From assembly GCF_015062615.1 (NCBI RefSeq), contig NZ_SUUH01000001.1, forward strand, positions 1 to 64,000: a DNA stretch of 64,000 nt, in the 5' to 3' direction. The position numbers were made by a program, and so were the translations under genes. Position 1 is the first letter of the stretch. Every line of letters begins with the position of its first letter. This document shows positions 48,886 to 58,050 of this stretch, piece after piece. The notes under the pieces are model-generated. The model was not told the DNA's origin and did not search any database. It saw nothing but the letters and a program-made list of their open reading frames with translations. The DNA comes from Denitrobacterium detoxificans (GTDB lineage: Bacteria; Actinomycetota; Coriobacteriia; Coriobacteriales; Eggerthellaceae).

Positions 48886-50610
48886 CTACATCTTCTCGGG
48901 GGCAGAAATACCCAGAAGACCCAGACTAAGCGCCAGAACGATACGCGTTGCGTCGCAGAGCGCCAGACGGGCGTTACGCAGCTTCTCGTCTTCCACGTTC
49001 ACATGGCAGTTGGTGTAGAAGCCATGGAACAGACCGGCAAGATCCTGGCAGAAGTGCGTCATGCGGAACGCAGCGCGGTCGCGCGCAGCCAGCTGAACGA
49101 AATCATGGAGCGTCTCGATCTTGCGAGCGAGAGCAATTTCACTGGGGTCGGTGAGCACGGAAAGGTCGATGTTGGCAGGAAGCACCTGAGCAACGAGCTC
49201 ATCCATGGAGATTTCCCCAGCTTCGGCCTTGGCGGCAAGCTCGGCAGGAGCAGCCTTGCGCAAGATAGAGCAGATACGCGCATGTGCGTACTGCACGTAA
49301 TACACGGGGTTGGACGCATCCTTCTTCTTGGCCACTTCGATGTCGAAGTCAATGGTCTGATCGGCACCGCGAGAAAGCATGAGCCAACGCGTGCTATCAA
49401 CGCCCACCTCTTCGATAAGCTCTTCGAACGTAACCATTTCGCCCGTACGCTTGCTCATACGAACCGGCTCGCCATTGCGGAACAGGTTCACGAGCTGGCC
49501 AAGCATGACTTCCAAGGCACCCGGGTAACCCCAAGCGGCCAGCATGGCCTCGCAACGGGCGATGTAGCCATGATGATCGGCGCCCCACAGGTCGATGAGA
49601 TGGTCGAAGCCACGCTGCATCTTGTTGTAATGGTATGCAACGTCGCTGGTAAAGTACGTGTACTCGCCGTTGCTCTTCTGCAGAACGCGGTCTTTGTCAT
49701 CGCCAAACGCGGTGCTCTTGAACCAGGTGGCGCCGTCCTTTTCGTACAGGTAGCCACGCTCGTCCATAGCAGCCAGAGCGCGGTCGACCTGACTCTTGCC
49801 CTCTTCGTCCTTCACGTACAGAGTGCGCTCGCTGAACCACTTGTCGAACGTGGTGCCAAAGGTGTCGCAAATGCGATGCTGCTCGGCAAGCTCGTATGCG
49901 TAGGCGCGCTCGCGGAAGTTCAGCAGACGCTCTTCCTCATCGGCGTCGACCCACTTGTCGCCATCCTTTTCGATGATGGACTTGGCAATGTCGATAACGT
50001 AGGCGCCAGCGTAGCAGTTTTCGGGCAGCGGAACGTCGTGGCCAAGCTCCTGCAGGTAACGCGCAACAACGCTTCGACCGAAGTTATCCATCTGACTACC
50101 ATGGTCGTTGATGTAGTTCTCTTCGTACACCTTGTAGCCGGCATGACGCATGACGCGCGCCGTGGCGTCGCCAAGCGCAGCCCAACGGCCATGACCCACA
50201 TGGAACGGACCCGTGGGGTTAGCGCTGATGTACTCGATGTTGATGTAGTTGGGACCCTCGATGGTGCCCTTGGCGTAATCGGCACCTTCCTGGCGAACCT
50301 GAGCAATAACGCCCTGGAACACTTCGGGAGCCAGCGTGAAATTGATGAAGCCAGGACCGGCGATTTCGCAGGAAGCGATCATGCCGTTCTCGGGAAGGTG
50401 ATCAACGATGATCTGGGCGATTTCGCGGGGGTTCTTCTTGGCCGCCTTCGCCAGACGCAGGGCAACCGTAGAAGCCCAGTCGCCATTGTTCGTGTCACGA
50501 GGTCGCTCGAGAGCAGCTTCCGGAATCTCGTCGAGGGCGAGCGATCCATCGGCAACAGCAGTCGAAAGACCCTGGCCAACAAGCTGTTCAAGTTGTTCGC
50601 GAATCTGCAT
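48886..50610 (-). CDS. argS: Arginyl-tRNA synthetase
   Basis: It charges tRNA-Arg. The 574-residue class I enzyme has the N-terminal additional domain (about 1-115), the EYISANPTGPFHVGHGRWAALGD motif (HVGH near residue 138), the RMSKRTGEM segment near 378 in place of KMSKS, and the C-terminal DALR anticodon-binding domain with YVQYAHARICSI near 445. It follows arcC after the arcC terminator. No T-box leader is visible. Confidence 0.97.
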   Translation of the reverse strand: MQIREQLEQLVGQGLSTAVADGSLALDEIPEAALERPRDTNNGDWASTVALRLAKAAKKNPREIAQIIVDHLPENGMIASCEIAGPGFINFTLAPEVFQGVIAQVRQEGADYAKGTIEGPNYINIEYISANPTGPFHVGHGRWAALGDATARVMRHAGYKVYEENYINDHGSQMDNFGRSVVARYLQELGHDVPLPENCYAGAYVIDIAKSIIEKDGDKWVDADEEERLLNFRERAYAYELAEQHRICDTFGTTFDKWFSERTLYVKDEEGKSQVDRALAAMDERGYLYEKDGATWFKSTAFGDDKDRVLQKSNGEYTYFTSDVAYHYNKMQRGFDHLIDLWGADHHGYIARCEAMLAAWGYPGALEVMLGQLVNLFRNGEPVRMSKRTGEMVTFEELIEEVGVDSTRWLMLSRGADQTIDFDIEVAKKKDASNPVYYVQYAHARICSILRKAAPAELAAKAEAGEISMDELVAQVLPANIDLSVLTDPSEIALARKIETLHDFVQLAARDRAAFRMTHFCQDLAGLFHGFYTNCHVNVEDEKLRNARLALCDATRIVLALSLGLLGISAPEKM

Positions 50611-50703
50611 GGTTGTTTTCCGTCACTTCCTAATACGAATGCACATTGCGGCTATTCTAGCACCCGCGTAGGGAAATGAAAGTACAGATAGAGCAATCTA
50701 GAC

Positions 50704-50737
50704 AAAAGGAGCCGCATCCACGAACGGATGCGGCTCC
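50704..50737 (-). terminator. Terminator of the arc operon
   Basis: GGAGCCGCATCC and GGATGCGGCTCC form a perfect 12-bp stem with a 6-base loop, followed on the minus strand by TTTTGT. It lies 22 bases past the arcC stop codon, before argS. Confidence 0.9.
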
Positions 50738-50759
50738 CCTACAACCAAGATAAACCCGG

Positions 50760-51719
50760 TTAGTCGAGCGTAATAACGGTGCCTGTCTTGCCTTCCAGGC
50801 CAGCGGCAGCGCACTCGAGGCTCGTAATGAGAGCCTTGCCCTGCGGGTAGCGGCGCACGTAGTTGATGCAAGCCTGAACCTTGGGCAGCATGGAACCGGC
50901 GGCGAACTGCTCCTGAGCGATGTACTCCTCGGCCTCGGCAACCGTCATGTGGGAAATCTCTTCCTGGTTGGGCTTGCCAAAGTTGATGCAAACCTTCTCG
51001 ACGGCGGTAAGGATGACGAGCATATCGGCCTTGAACGAGGCAGCCAGCATGGAAGCGGAGTTATCCTTGTCGATAACGGCCGGAACGCCATGGTAGCTGT
51101 CGTTCGCCTCGATGACGGGGATGCCGCCGCCACCGGTGGAAACCACGATGTAGCCAGCGTCCATGAGGTCCTTCACGGCGTCGAATTCGACGATACGCTG
51201 GGGCTTCGGGGAAGCCACAACACGACGCCAGCCACGGCCGGCATCTTCCTTCACCGTGCAGCCGGTCTTCTCGGCCAGGGCCTTGGCCTCTTCTTCGGTC
51301 ATGAAGGCACCCACGGGCTTGGTGGGATTCTCGAAGGCAGGGTCGTTAGGATCGACAACCGTCTGCGTAACCACGTTGGCAGTGGAACGCATGATGCCGC
51401 GATGCTTCAGCTCGCCCAGAATGGCCTGGGACAGATGGTAGCCGATGTAACCCTGGCTCATGGCACCACACTCGGGGAAAGGCATGGCCGGAACCTTGTT
51501 CGCGGGATCCTTGCAGGCGGCATCGAACGCGTTGTTGATCATGCCAACCTGGGGGCCATTGCCGTGCGTAACGATGGTGTTCACGCCCTCGCCCACCATA
51601 TCTACGATGTGGCTAGCGGTGTTCTTCACGAGCTCGAGCTGCTCTTCGGGAGTATTGCCCAGAGCGTTGCCGCCCAGCGCGATAACTACGGAAGGGCCTT
51701 CACCTTTCTGATAAGGCAT
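50760..51719 (-). CDS. arcC: Carbamate kinase
   Basis: The final, ATP-forming step of the arginine deiminase pathway: carbamoyl phosphate plus ADP to ATP, CO2 and ammonia. The 319-residue protein has VVIALGGNALG near residue 11, HGNGPQVG near 49, KPVGAFMTEEEA near 128, WRRVVASP and STGGGGIPVI near 205-214. I chose the ATG at 51719 with AAAGGAC upstream. It is the last gene of arcA-arcB-arcC. Confidence 0.97.
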   Translation of the reverse strand: MPYQKGEGPSVVIALGGNALGNTPEEQLELVKNTASHIVDMVGEGVNTIVTHGNGPQVGMINNAFDAACKDPANKVPAMPFPECGAMSQGYIGYHLSQAILGELKHRGIMRSTANVVTQTVVDPNDPAFENPTKPVGAFMTEEEAKALAEKTGCTVKEDAGRGWRRVVASPKPQRIVEFDAVKDLMDAGYIVVSTGGGGIPVIEANDSYHGVPAVIDKDNSASMLAASFKADMLVILTAVEKVCINFGKPNQEEISHMTVAEAEEYIAQEQFAAGSMLPKVQACINYVRRYPQGKALITSLECAAAGLEGKTGTVITLD

Positions 51720-51790
51720 GGTATGTCCTTTCAAATGGCAGGGCCAGCCGAGAAGGCCGGCCCTGGGAATCTAGCAAATGGTACGACGAT

Positions 51791-52786
51791 TTACGACAGG
51801 GTCGCGTACATGATGGCCTTGATGGTGTGCATGCGGTTCTCGGCCTCGTCGAAGACGCGGCTCTGAGGACCTTCGAAGACCTCGTCGGTAACTTCCTGCT
51901 CGGTGATGCCGAACTGCTTGGCCTTTTCAGCACCGATGACCGTGTTGGTGTCATGGAAGCTGGGCAGGCAGTGCAGGAAGATGGCGGAAGGATCGGCCAT
52001 GGCCATAACCTCAGAGGTTACGCGATACGGGGTGAGTTCCTTGATGCGGGACTCCCAAACCTCGTCGGGCTCGCCCATGGATACCCAAACGTCGGTGTAG
52101 ATGGCATGTGCGCCCTTGACGCCCTCGGCAACGTCCTGCGTGAGGGTGCAGGTGCAGCCATTCTCCTCGAAGAAGGGCTTGGTGGCGTCGATAACGTCCT
52201 GAGCAGGCATGCAGGACTTGGGGCCGCAGGCCACGAAGTTCAGGCCCAGCTTGGCGCAAACGACCATGAGGGAGCGAGCAACGTTGTTCTTGCAGTCGCC
52301 CATGAAGACCAGCGTCTTGCCCTTGATGTCGTAGTTGAAGTTTTCCTGCATGGTGAGGATGTCGGCGAGCATCTGGGTGGGATGCCATTCCGTGGTGAGG
52401 CCATTCCACACGGGCACGGAAGCGTTGGCGGCCAGCTCTTCGACGTCGCTCTGGGCGAAGCCGCGGAATTCGATGCCGTCATAGAAGCGATCGAGCACGC
52501 GAGCGGTGTCCTCGATGGACTCCTTCTTGCCCATCTGGCTGCTGCCGGGATCGAGGTAGGTCACACCCATGCCCAGGTCCATAGCGCCAACTTCGAAGGA
52601 GCAGCGCGTACGAGTGGAGGTCTTCTGGAACAGCAGAACGATGTTCTTGCCCTCGAGGTAACGGTGAGGCGTACCGGTGAGCTTCAGGTTCTTGAATTCG
52701 CGGGAGAGGCGAAGCAGGTAATTGATTTCCTCGGCGGAGAAATCGAGAAGCTTCAGGAAGTCGCGACCGCTCAGGCTAGTAGGCAT
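51791..52786 (-). CDS. arcB: Ornithine carbamoyltransferase, catabolic
   Basis: It splits citrulline with phosphate into ornithine and carbamoyl phosphate. The 331-residue protein has the carbamoyl-phosphate motif STRTR at residues 57-61, the HPTQMLAD ornithine-site motif near 140 and HCLPSFHD near 272, and is full length. Its place between arcA and arcC argues for the catabolic role (ArcB) rather than arginine synthesis (ArgF), though sequence alone does not separate them. GAAAGGAAC precedes the ATG. Confidence 0.94.
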   Translation of the reverse strand: MPTSLSGRDFLKLLDFSAEEINYLLRLSREFKNLKLTGTPHRYLEGKNIVLLFQKTSTRTRCSFEVGAMDLGMGVTYLDPGSSQMGKKESIEDTARVLDRFYDGIEFRGFAQSDVEELAANASVPVWNGLTTEWHPTQMLADILTMQENFNYDIKGKTLVFMGDCKNNVARSLMVVCAKLGLNFVACGPKSCMPAQDVIDATKPFFEENGCTCTLTQDVAEGVKGAHAIYTDVWVSMGEPDEVWESRIKELTPYRVTSEVMAMADPSAIFLHCLPSFHDTNTVIGAEKAKQFGITEQEVTDEVFEGPQSRVFDEAENRMHTIKAIMYATLS

Positions 52787-52871
52787 AATGTAGTTCCTTT
52801 CATAAGTCGCCTGGCATTCCAGGCGTTTGTAAACAATTGCACGAACCACATGGGTTCGAAAGGGCAAGACC

Positions 52872-54095
52872 TTAGAGGTCTTCGCGCCAGGCCGGCATGC
52901 TCATGCAGCGCGGGCCACCACGGCCGCGAGACAGCTCGCAGCTGGGGATGACGACCAGTTCAAGACCGTTCTTGTACAGGAAGTCGTTCGTGACGTTGTT
53001 GCGCTGGTAGACGCAGATCTTGCCAGGCTCGATGCACAGCGTGTTGCTGCCGTCGTTCCACTGCTCGCGCTCGGCGGCGATGCGATCGCCGGCGCCGCAC
53101 TGCAGCAGCTGGACGGGCTGGCCCACGTACTTCGTGAGGATGCTCTCGAGGTCGGAGTCGAGGCGGTTGACCTTGACCTTGCCCTCGGCGCCCTTGGTGA
53201 GTTCGAACACCGTGAGCGGGCCCAGGATGCCCGGGTGGATGGTGAACTTGTCGTAGTCGATCTGGGTGAACACCGTGTCCAGATGCATGAACGCGCGGCT
53301 GTTCGGGATGTCGAACGCCAGGATGGTGTCGATGGTGGAGCGCTCGTCGTGGAAGATGCTCTGAGCGAGCGTGTCGATGGCATCGGGCTCGGTGCGCTGG
53401 CTGATGCCGATGGCGAGCACGTGGTCGTTGATGTTCAGGACGTCGCCACCCTCGATGTGGAAGGCTTCCTTGCGGCTGTAGTACTGCGGGGTGCCCTTGA
53501 AGTCGGGATGGTTGTCGAAGATGTACTGACCGTAAATCGTCTCACGGTTACGCGTGACGGAGTACATGCGGTGGATGGTTACGCCATTGCCCACCATCGC
53601 GAACGGGTCGCGAGTGAAGTACAGGTTGGGCATGGGGTCGCAGACCATTTCCGTGGGGCTGCTCACGAGGTCGACCAGGCTGTTGGTGCGGTCGATATCG
53701 AGCTCGTCGAGCGTGATGCCGGTCATGGTCTTTTCGACCAGAGCCTTGGCATCGGCATACTCGGAATCGAGATACTCGTGCAGGATCTTGTGCCACTTTT
53801 CGGTGTGGACATTCGCCTCCTCGATCCACTGCTCGATGAACTGGCTGCGCAGCGCCGCGTTGTCGCGGATGGTTTCAGCCATGAGGTCCTCGAGGTAGAC
53901 CACCTCGACGCCGTTATCGCGCAGAGCCTGCGCAAAGGCGTCGTGCTCCTGCTGAGCGATTTCCAGGAAAGGAATATCGTCGAACAGCAGACGCTCGAGC
54001 GTGTCGGGGGTGAGGTTGAGAAGCTCGTTACCGGGACGGTGGAGAATGACCTTCTTTAGAGGTCCAATCTCGCTCTTGACGTTGACTCCGGTCAT
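52872..54095 (-). CDS. arcA: Arginine deiminase
   Basis: It hydrolyses arginine to citrulline and ammonia, giving energy and acid protection. The 407-residue protein has FTRDPFAMVGNGVTI near residue 175, the catalytic Glu/His segment FHIEGGDVL near 222, MHLDTVFT near 275 with a second catalytic His, and the nucleophile Cys397 in GPRCMSMP near the end. AGGAGGG lies 6-7 bases before the ATG at 54095. It is the first gene of arcA-arcB-arcC and has an unusually long upstream region. Confidence 0.97.
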   Translation of the reverse strand: MTGVNVKSEIGPLKKVILHRPGNELLNLTPDTLERLLFDDIPFLEIAQQEHDAFAQALRDNGVEVVYLEDLMAETIRDNAALRSQFIEQWIEEANVHTEKWHKILHEYLDSEYADAKALVEKTMTGITLDELDIDRTNSLVDLVSSPTEMVCDPMPNLYFTRDPFAMVGNGVTIHRMYSVTRNRETIYGQYIFDNHPDFKGTPQYYSRKEAFHIEGGDVLNINDHVLAIGISQRTEPDAIDTLAQSIFHDERSTIDTILAFDIPNSRAFMHLDTVFTQIDYDKFTIHPGILGPLTVFELTKGAEGKVKVNRLDSDLESILTKYVGQPVQLLQCGAGDRIAAEREQWNDGSNTLCIEPGKICVYQRNNVTNDFLYKNGLELVVIPSCELSRGRGGPRCMSMPAWREDL

Positions 54096-54678
54096 GAACG
54101 CCCTCCTTTTCTCTCTCGTGCGTTTTGCAATATGCATTTTCCGCGGTAGGCCCTTACCCGTAGGCCCGTTTAAGCGGAACGAGCAAACCATTGCATGCCC
54201 GCAAACGAAATGCAAGGAGAATTTGTAAGTATTGAAAAAACGTTTCCTTTGCGGGGTAAACGGTAGGTAATAGTCGGCAAACGGCTATTGACTTTTTGGG
54301 TTTTCAAGAATTCTAAACCTTGGAAGCTCTCCGGAAATCTAAGCGTTCATCAGGGGATTTATACGTTTAGATAGGTAGTATTTTCACAATCATAAGACCT
54401 TAAGGCTGTCAATATACGTCTCTTTCGCATATTTCCCCTATCTCATGCGATTCGACCCATTTTCGCCCCTCCAAATGGACTAATAGGCGATTTTTCTGCA
54501 TACGTAAGCGTGGGATATGCAAACGCGAAATCGCAGGGAATTACGCCCTCGCTACCACCTACGAACGCGGCATGAAGAGCAAGTAACCCTATCCGTTCGG
54601 CATATCAACATGACCGTGACAAATGACGAAAACCAGGAAGGCACCCCTACACTTGTACAAAAACGAATAGGAGACGCA
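54096..54678. promoter_or_regulatory. Long divergent regulatory region between arcA and the nitroreductase gene
   Basis: About 580 bases without a credible gene, AT-rich over 54220-54430. Seen here: a perfect TTGACA on the minus strand at 54407-54412 without a clear -10 partner at 17 bases; an 8-bp hairpin, AATAGTCG/CGGCTATT, at 54269-54289 in the arcA leader; and a near-palindrome AGACCTTAAGGCT at 54396-54408. A plus-strand TTGACT lies at about 54289. No classic ArgR box was found by eye. Confidence 0.45.
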
Positions 54679-55365
54679 ATGGAACTCATAGAAGCAGTCG
54701 AACAGCGCCACTCCGTGCGATCCTACACAGAGAGGCCCATCGACACCAAAACACTCGACATCCTGCAAGAACAGATCGAAACGGCAAACCAAGAGGGCGA
54801 CCTCCGTTTTCAGCTCGTACGCAACAATCCCGTAGCCTTCAAGGGAGTGCTCGCCAAATACGGACACTTCGAAAACGTGCACACATATATATGTTGCGTC
54901 GGAAAGAAAGAACCAAACATCGAACAGCGCATTGGGTACTATGGCCAGCGCATCGTCCTAAACGCACGCGCGATGGGCATAGACAGCTGCTGGGTTGCGG
55001 GAACATACAACAAGAGAAACGCCGCTTGCGCCATCTTCAAGGGCGAAAAGCTTTATTGCGTCATCGCGCTGGGATACGGCAAAACGCACGGATCGCCTCG
55101 CAAAAGCAAGCCAGCGGAAAAGTGCTACCAGCTAGGCAAAGGCGTAGACGCCGCACCAGAATGGTTCGTATCCGCCATGAACGCAGCCATGCTCGCGCCC
55201 ACCGCAATGAACCGCCAGGATTTCGTCATCACGCTCGAGCCAGGAAACGTGGTAAAGGTAAACCCCACGTCGCGCGGCTCGCTCCCAAAGATCGACATCG
55301 GCATCGTGAAGTGCAATTTCGAAATTGGCGCAGGAGATACGCGATTTGCCTGGAGCTGTTCGTAA
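54679..55365 (+). CDS. Nitroreductase-family flavoprotein (TM1586-like)
   Basis: The 228-residue protein starts with the FMN-binding signature VEQRHSVRSYTERPI (about 5-19) and has GYYGQRIVLNARAMGIDSCWV near 85-105 and ALGYGKTHGSPRKSK near 127. The length and tandem layout fit the TM1586-type putative nitroreductases, whose physiological substrates are mostly unknown. I chose the ATG at 54679 because AGGAG lies 6 bases upstream; an open frame extends 54 codons further but has no ribosome site. It is divergent from arcA. Confidence 0.85.
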   Translation: MELIEAVEQRHSVRSYTERPIDTKTLDILQEQIETANQEGDLRFQLVRNNPVAFKGVLAKYGHFENVHTYICCVGKKEPNIEQRIGYYGQRIVLNARAMGIDSCWVAGTYNKRNAACAIFKGEKLYCVIALGYGKTHGSPRKSKPAEKCYQLGKGVDAAPEWFVSAMNAAMLAPTAMNRQDFVITLEPGNVVKVNPTSRGSLPKIDIGIVKCNFEIGAGDTRFAWSCS

Positions 55366-55449
55366 GAACGCAACGACTCACGCGCGACACCCAAGAAACT
55401 CCCCATACGAATCGCGAGCTACGCGAAATACGGGGCAATACCAAAAGAA

Positions 55450-55474
55450 AGCAGCCGACGAAACGTCGGCTGCT
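55450..55474 (-). terminator. Terminator after tRNA-Arg (possibly bidirectional)
   Basis: AGCAGCCGACG and CGTCGGCTGCT form a perfect 11-bp stem with an AAA loop. On the minus strand TTTCTTTTGG follows, fitting tRNA-Arg; on the plus strand ACAATTTC follows, so it may also stop the nitroreductase transcript. Confidence 0.75.
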
Positions 55475-55518
55475 ACAATTTCACGGCGACAAAAACGCCA
55501 TCCGAAGCATAGGCTAAA

Positions 55519-55594
55519 TGGTGCGCCCGGCGGGACTCGAACCCACAACCGTCGGATTAGAAGTCCGATGCTCTATCCATTGAGCCACGGGCGC
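55519..55594 (-). tRNA. tRNA-Arg (anticodon TCT)
   Basis: A 76-base cloverleaf with encoded CCA: acceptor GCGCCCG/CGGGCGC, D-arm GGCTCAATGGATAGAGC, anticodon stem TCGGA/TCCGA with loop CTTCTAA (anticodon TCT), T-arm GTGGGTTCGAGTCCCGC. All arms pair well. Confidence 0.96.
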
Positions 55595-55622
55595 ATTAGC
55601 AGAGTTATTCTATCGCATCGAA

Positions 55623-57035
55623 CTACGAAAGACCGAACCAAAGCATAAATTTCGGCACGTACCCCGAAACCCAGATAACCAGAATGAGCGCAGGAACGCC
55701 CCACGTAAGCCACAGGCGCGCCCAACGGGGAAAATGCATGCCCTCGCCCGCGTCGGCCTCGGCCACGAAATTCTCCCAGCCCCAGCCGAACTTCGAAACG
55801 CAAAAGACGACGTAGAGCAGGCTGCCAAGAGGCAGCAGGTTGTTCGAGACGATGAAGTCCTCGATCGACTGAATATCGCCAATGCCGGGGATGGTAACGC
55901 CAGCCCACAGATTGAAGCCAAGCGCGCAGGGTATGCTCAGCACGGTAACCATGATGGCGGTATAGGCAACCGCCTGCGTGCGCGTCCAATTCCAGCGATC
56001 CATGCCGAAGCTGATGAGATTCTCGAATACGGCAATGATGGTGGACAACGCGGCGAAGCTCATGAACACGAAGAAGAGCGCGCCCCAGAGCTGGCCCAAG
56101 GGCATTTCGCCGAAAATCGTGGGCAGGGTCACGAACACCAGCGACGGACCCTGACCCGGGTTCACGCCAAAGGCAAAGCATGCGGGGAAGATGATGAGGC
56201 CCGCAACGATGGCCACAAAGGTGTCGAGAGCAACAATATTCACGGCCTCGCCCGTAAGGCTGCGTTCCTTGTCCAGGTAGCTACCGAACACCTCCATAGC
56301 GGAAATGCCCAGGGAAAGCGTGAAGAACGCCTGGCCCATTGCGGCGAAGACAGCATCGAGGAAGGTTTCGGGAGTGGCCATGAGCTTGCCGAAATCCGGA
56401 ACCAGATAGAATGCGAGGCCCGCTTCGGCACCAGGAAGCGTTACGGCGCGAATGGCCAGCGCAACCATGATGATCAGGAGCGCAGCCATCATGAACTTCG
56501 TAATGCGCTCGACGCCCTTCTGCAGGCCCAGGCTAACGACGAAGAACCCAAGCAGGATGGCAACAAGCATCCAGGCAACCTGCTGGCCGGGGTCGGCAAG
56601 GGTAGCCTCGAACGCAAGCCCCACGCCCTCGGCGGAAAGGCCGTTCAACTCGCCTGATGCCATCTTGGCAACGTAGCTGACCATCCAACCACCCACCGTG
56701 GTGTAGAACATCATGAGAAGCATGCAGCCAAGGTAGCCCCACCAGCCGAACCAGCCCCACTTCTTCTTCGGGGCAAGCACGTCGAAAGCCTTCGCCGAGC
56801 TCTTCTGGCTGGCACGGCCCACGGCAAATTCCATCACCATGACCGGAAGACCCAGAATAACCAGAAAGATCAAGTACAGCAGAACGAACGCCGCACCACC
56901 ATACTCGCCCGTGATGTACGGAAAGCGCCATACATTGCCCAGGCCGATCGCACATCCCGCAGAAATGAGAATAAAGCCCAAACGCGAGCCAAATCGTTCG
57001 CGCGGGGCGCTTTCACCAATAAGTTGTTCCGCCAT
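55623..57035 (-). CDS. NSS (SNF)-family sodium-dependent transporter
   Basis: A LeuT-like sodium symporter for amino acids or related amines. The 470-residue protein has a SRLGFILISAGCAIGLGNVWRFPYI signature in the first membrane segment (about 17-40), where sodium and substrate bind through unwound residues, GGAAFVLLY in the second, and about eleven to twelve membrane segments in total. The substrate is not readable. A TATAAT box is about 44 bases upstream and AGGGAACG precedes the ATG. It stands alone, next to tRNA-Arg. Confidence 0.93.
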   Translation of the reverse strand: MAEQLIGESAPRERFGSRLGFILISAGCAIGLGNVWRFPYITGEYGGAAFVLLYLIFLVILGLPVMVMEFAVGRASQKSSAKAFDVLAPKKKWGWFGWWGYLGCMLLMMFYTTVGGWMVSYVAKMASGELNGLSAEGVGLAFEATLADPGQQVAWMLVAILLGFFVVSLGLQKGVERITKFMMAALLIIMVALAIRAVTLPGAEAGLAFYLVPDFGKLMATPETFLDAVFAAMGQAFFTLSLGISAMEVFGSYLDKERSLTGEAVNIVALDTFVAIVAGLIIFPACFAFGVNPGQGPSLVFVTLPTIFGEMPLGQLWGALFFVFMSFAALSTIIAVFENLISFGMDRWNWTRTQAVAYTAIMVTVLSIPCALGFNLWAGVTIPGIGDIQSIEDFIVSNNLLPLGSLLYVVFCVSKFGWGWENFVAEADAGEGMHFPRWARLWLTWGVPALILVIWVSGYVPKFMLWFGLS

Positions 57036-57078
57036 TTCGTTCCCTAATCCACAATCTAAGCCACTATGCGTGAGCGAA

Positions 57079-57084
57079 ATTATA
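57079..57084 (-). promoter_or_regulatory. Putative -10 box of the NSS transporter gene
   Basis: A perfect TATAAT lies on the minus strand in the 96-base gap between rnhA and the transporter gene. No strong -35 box is seen. Confidence 0.45.
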
Positions 57085-57131
57085 CATGACGCTATAGTCG
57101 GATAAAGCGCGAAGAGAAAGCATCCATCAAG

Positions 57132-57578
57132 CTACGAAAGCTCGTCCATCGCGCGATTGGCAAGCTCGTCAGCCTTATTGTTGCCAGCGTTATCGGCATG
57201 GCCCTTGACCTTGTTGAACGTGATATCCGAAAACTGCTTCTTCTCGGCCAGGAGTTCGAGCCACAGATCCTTGTTGGCAACCGGCTCCTTCTTGGAGTTC
57301 TTCCAGCCCTTCTTCATCCAGCCATAGATCCAGCTGGTAATGCCGTTGTATACGTAGGCGCTATCCATGTAGACGTCGACGCCCACGTTCTTGTTCTTGA
57401 TGGCGCGCAAGCCCTGGATGCAACCCATGAGCTCCATCTTGTTATTGGTGGTATTGACCTCGCCATCCCACAGTTCCTTGGTATGATCGCCCCAGATAAG
57501 GTACGCGCCCCATCCGCCTACGTTGCGGTCGCTCTGGTTTCCGCGGCATCCACCGTCGCAGTACAGCTGAACCCTCAC
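57132..57578 (-). CDS. rnhA: Ribonuclease HI
   Basis: It degrades RNA in RNA-DNA hybrids. The 148-residue protein has all four catalytic carboxylates: Asp8 (YCDGGCRGN), Glu49 (NNKMELMG), Asp72 (MDSAYV) and Asp137 (NNKADELANRAM), plus the basic protrusion with tryptophans (GWMKKGWKNSKKEPV). This is the working RNase H of the window, in contrast to the degenerate domain at 24544-25413. It starts 3 bases after queD. Confidence 0.96.
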   Translation of the reverse strand: MRVQLYCDGGCRGNQSDRNVGGWGAYLIWGDHTKELWDGEVNTTNNKMELMGCIQGLRAIKNKNVGVDVYMDSAYVYNGITSWIYGWMKKGWKNSKKEPVANKDLWLELLAEKKQFSDITFNKVKGHADNAGNNKADELANRAMDELS

Positions 57579-57581
57579 CGG

Positions 57582-58016
57582 CTACTCCCCTTCTCCGAAA
57601 TACGACGCGCAGTTCAGCGGCGTCTCATAGCAATCAATTTGCGAGACGGGAAATCCCTTGGCAGCAAGGCTATCGTAGAAATGACGTGCCAAGTTTTCAG
57701 CAGTAGTGCGAAACGGAACGATGGTAGGGGCAAAGCCTTCGCCACGCAGCGCCTCGATGGTGGCATCGGACAGGGTGCCCTCTTCCACGAGAAACGTATG
57801 GTCGAACGCCTCGGTAAGCTCGCGGACGGCCTTCTTGAACTCGCCAAAGTCGACAACCATATCGCGCATGGTTCCCTGAGTGCGCAAGCTAGGCTGACGC
57901 AGGTAGGCAACCACCTTCCAGCGATGGCCATGAAGGTTTTCGCACTTGCCATAGTAATCAGATAGAAAATGAGCGCTATCGAAGCAACTCTCGGTTTTCA
58001 AACCGTACATACACAT
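57582..58016 (-). CDS. queD: 6-carboxy-5,6,7,8-tetrahydropterin synthase
   Basis: QueD converts dihydroneopterin triphosphate to 6-carboxy-tetrahydropterin for queuosine. The 144-residue protein has zinc ligands His16 (DSAHFL), His29 and His31 (LHGHRW), the catalytic Cys25 (GKCENLHGH), the FDHTFL motif, TTAENLARHFYDSL near 103 and a terminal YETPLNCASYF. An alternative ATG six bases downstream is possible. No other que genes are in the window. It is coupled to rnhA and divergent from the ABC-F gene. Confidence 0.93.
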   Translation of the reverse strand: MCMYGLKTESCFDSAHFLSDYYGKCENLHGHRWKVVAYLRQPSLRTQGTMRDMVVDFGEFKKAVRELTEAFDHTFLVEEGTLSDATIEALRGEGFAPTIVPFRTTAENLARHFYDSLAAKGFPVSQIDCYETPLNCASYFGEGE

Positions 58017-58050
58017 CCATATCGTTCGCGGTTGTTTAACTGAATGATGA

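Noticed and set aside
54517..54678. Longer N-terminus for the nitroreductase gene
   Set aside because: The open frame extends 54 codons upstream but without a ribosome site, and the family signature begins directly after the ATG at 54679, which has AGGAG upstream.
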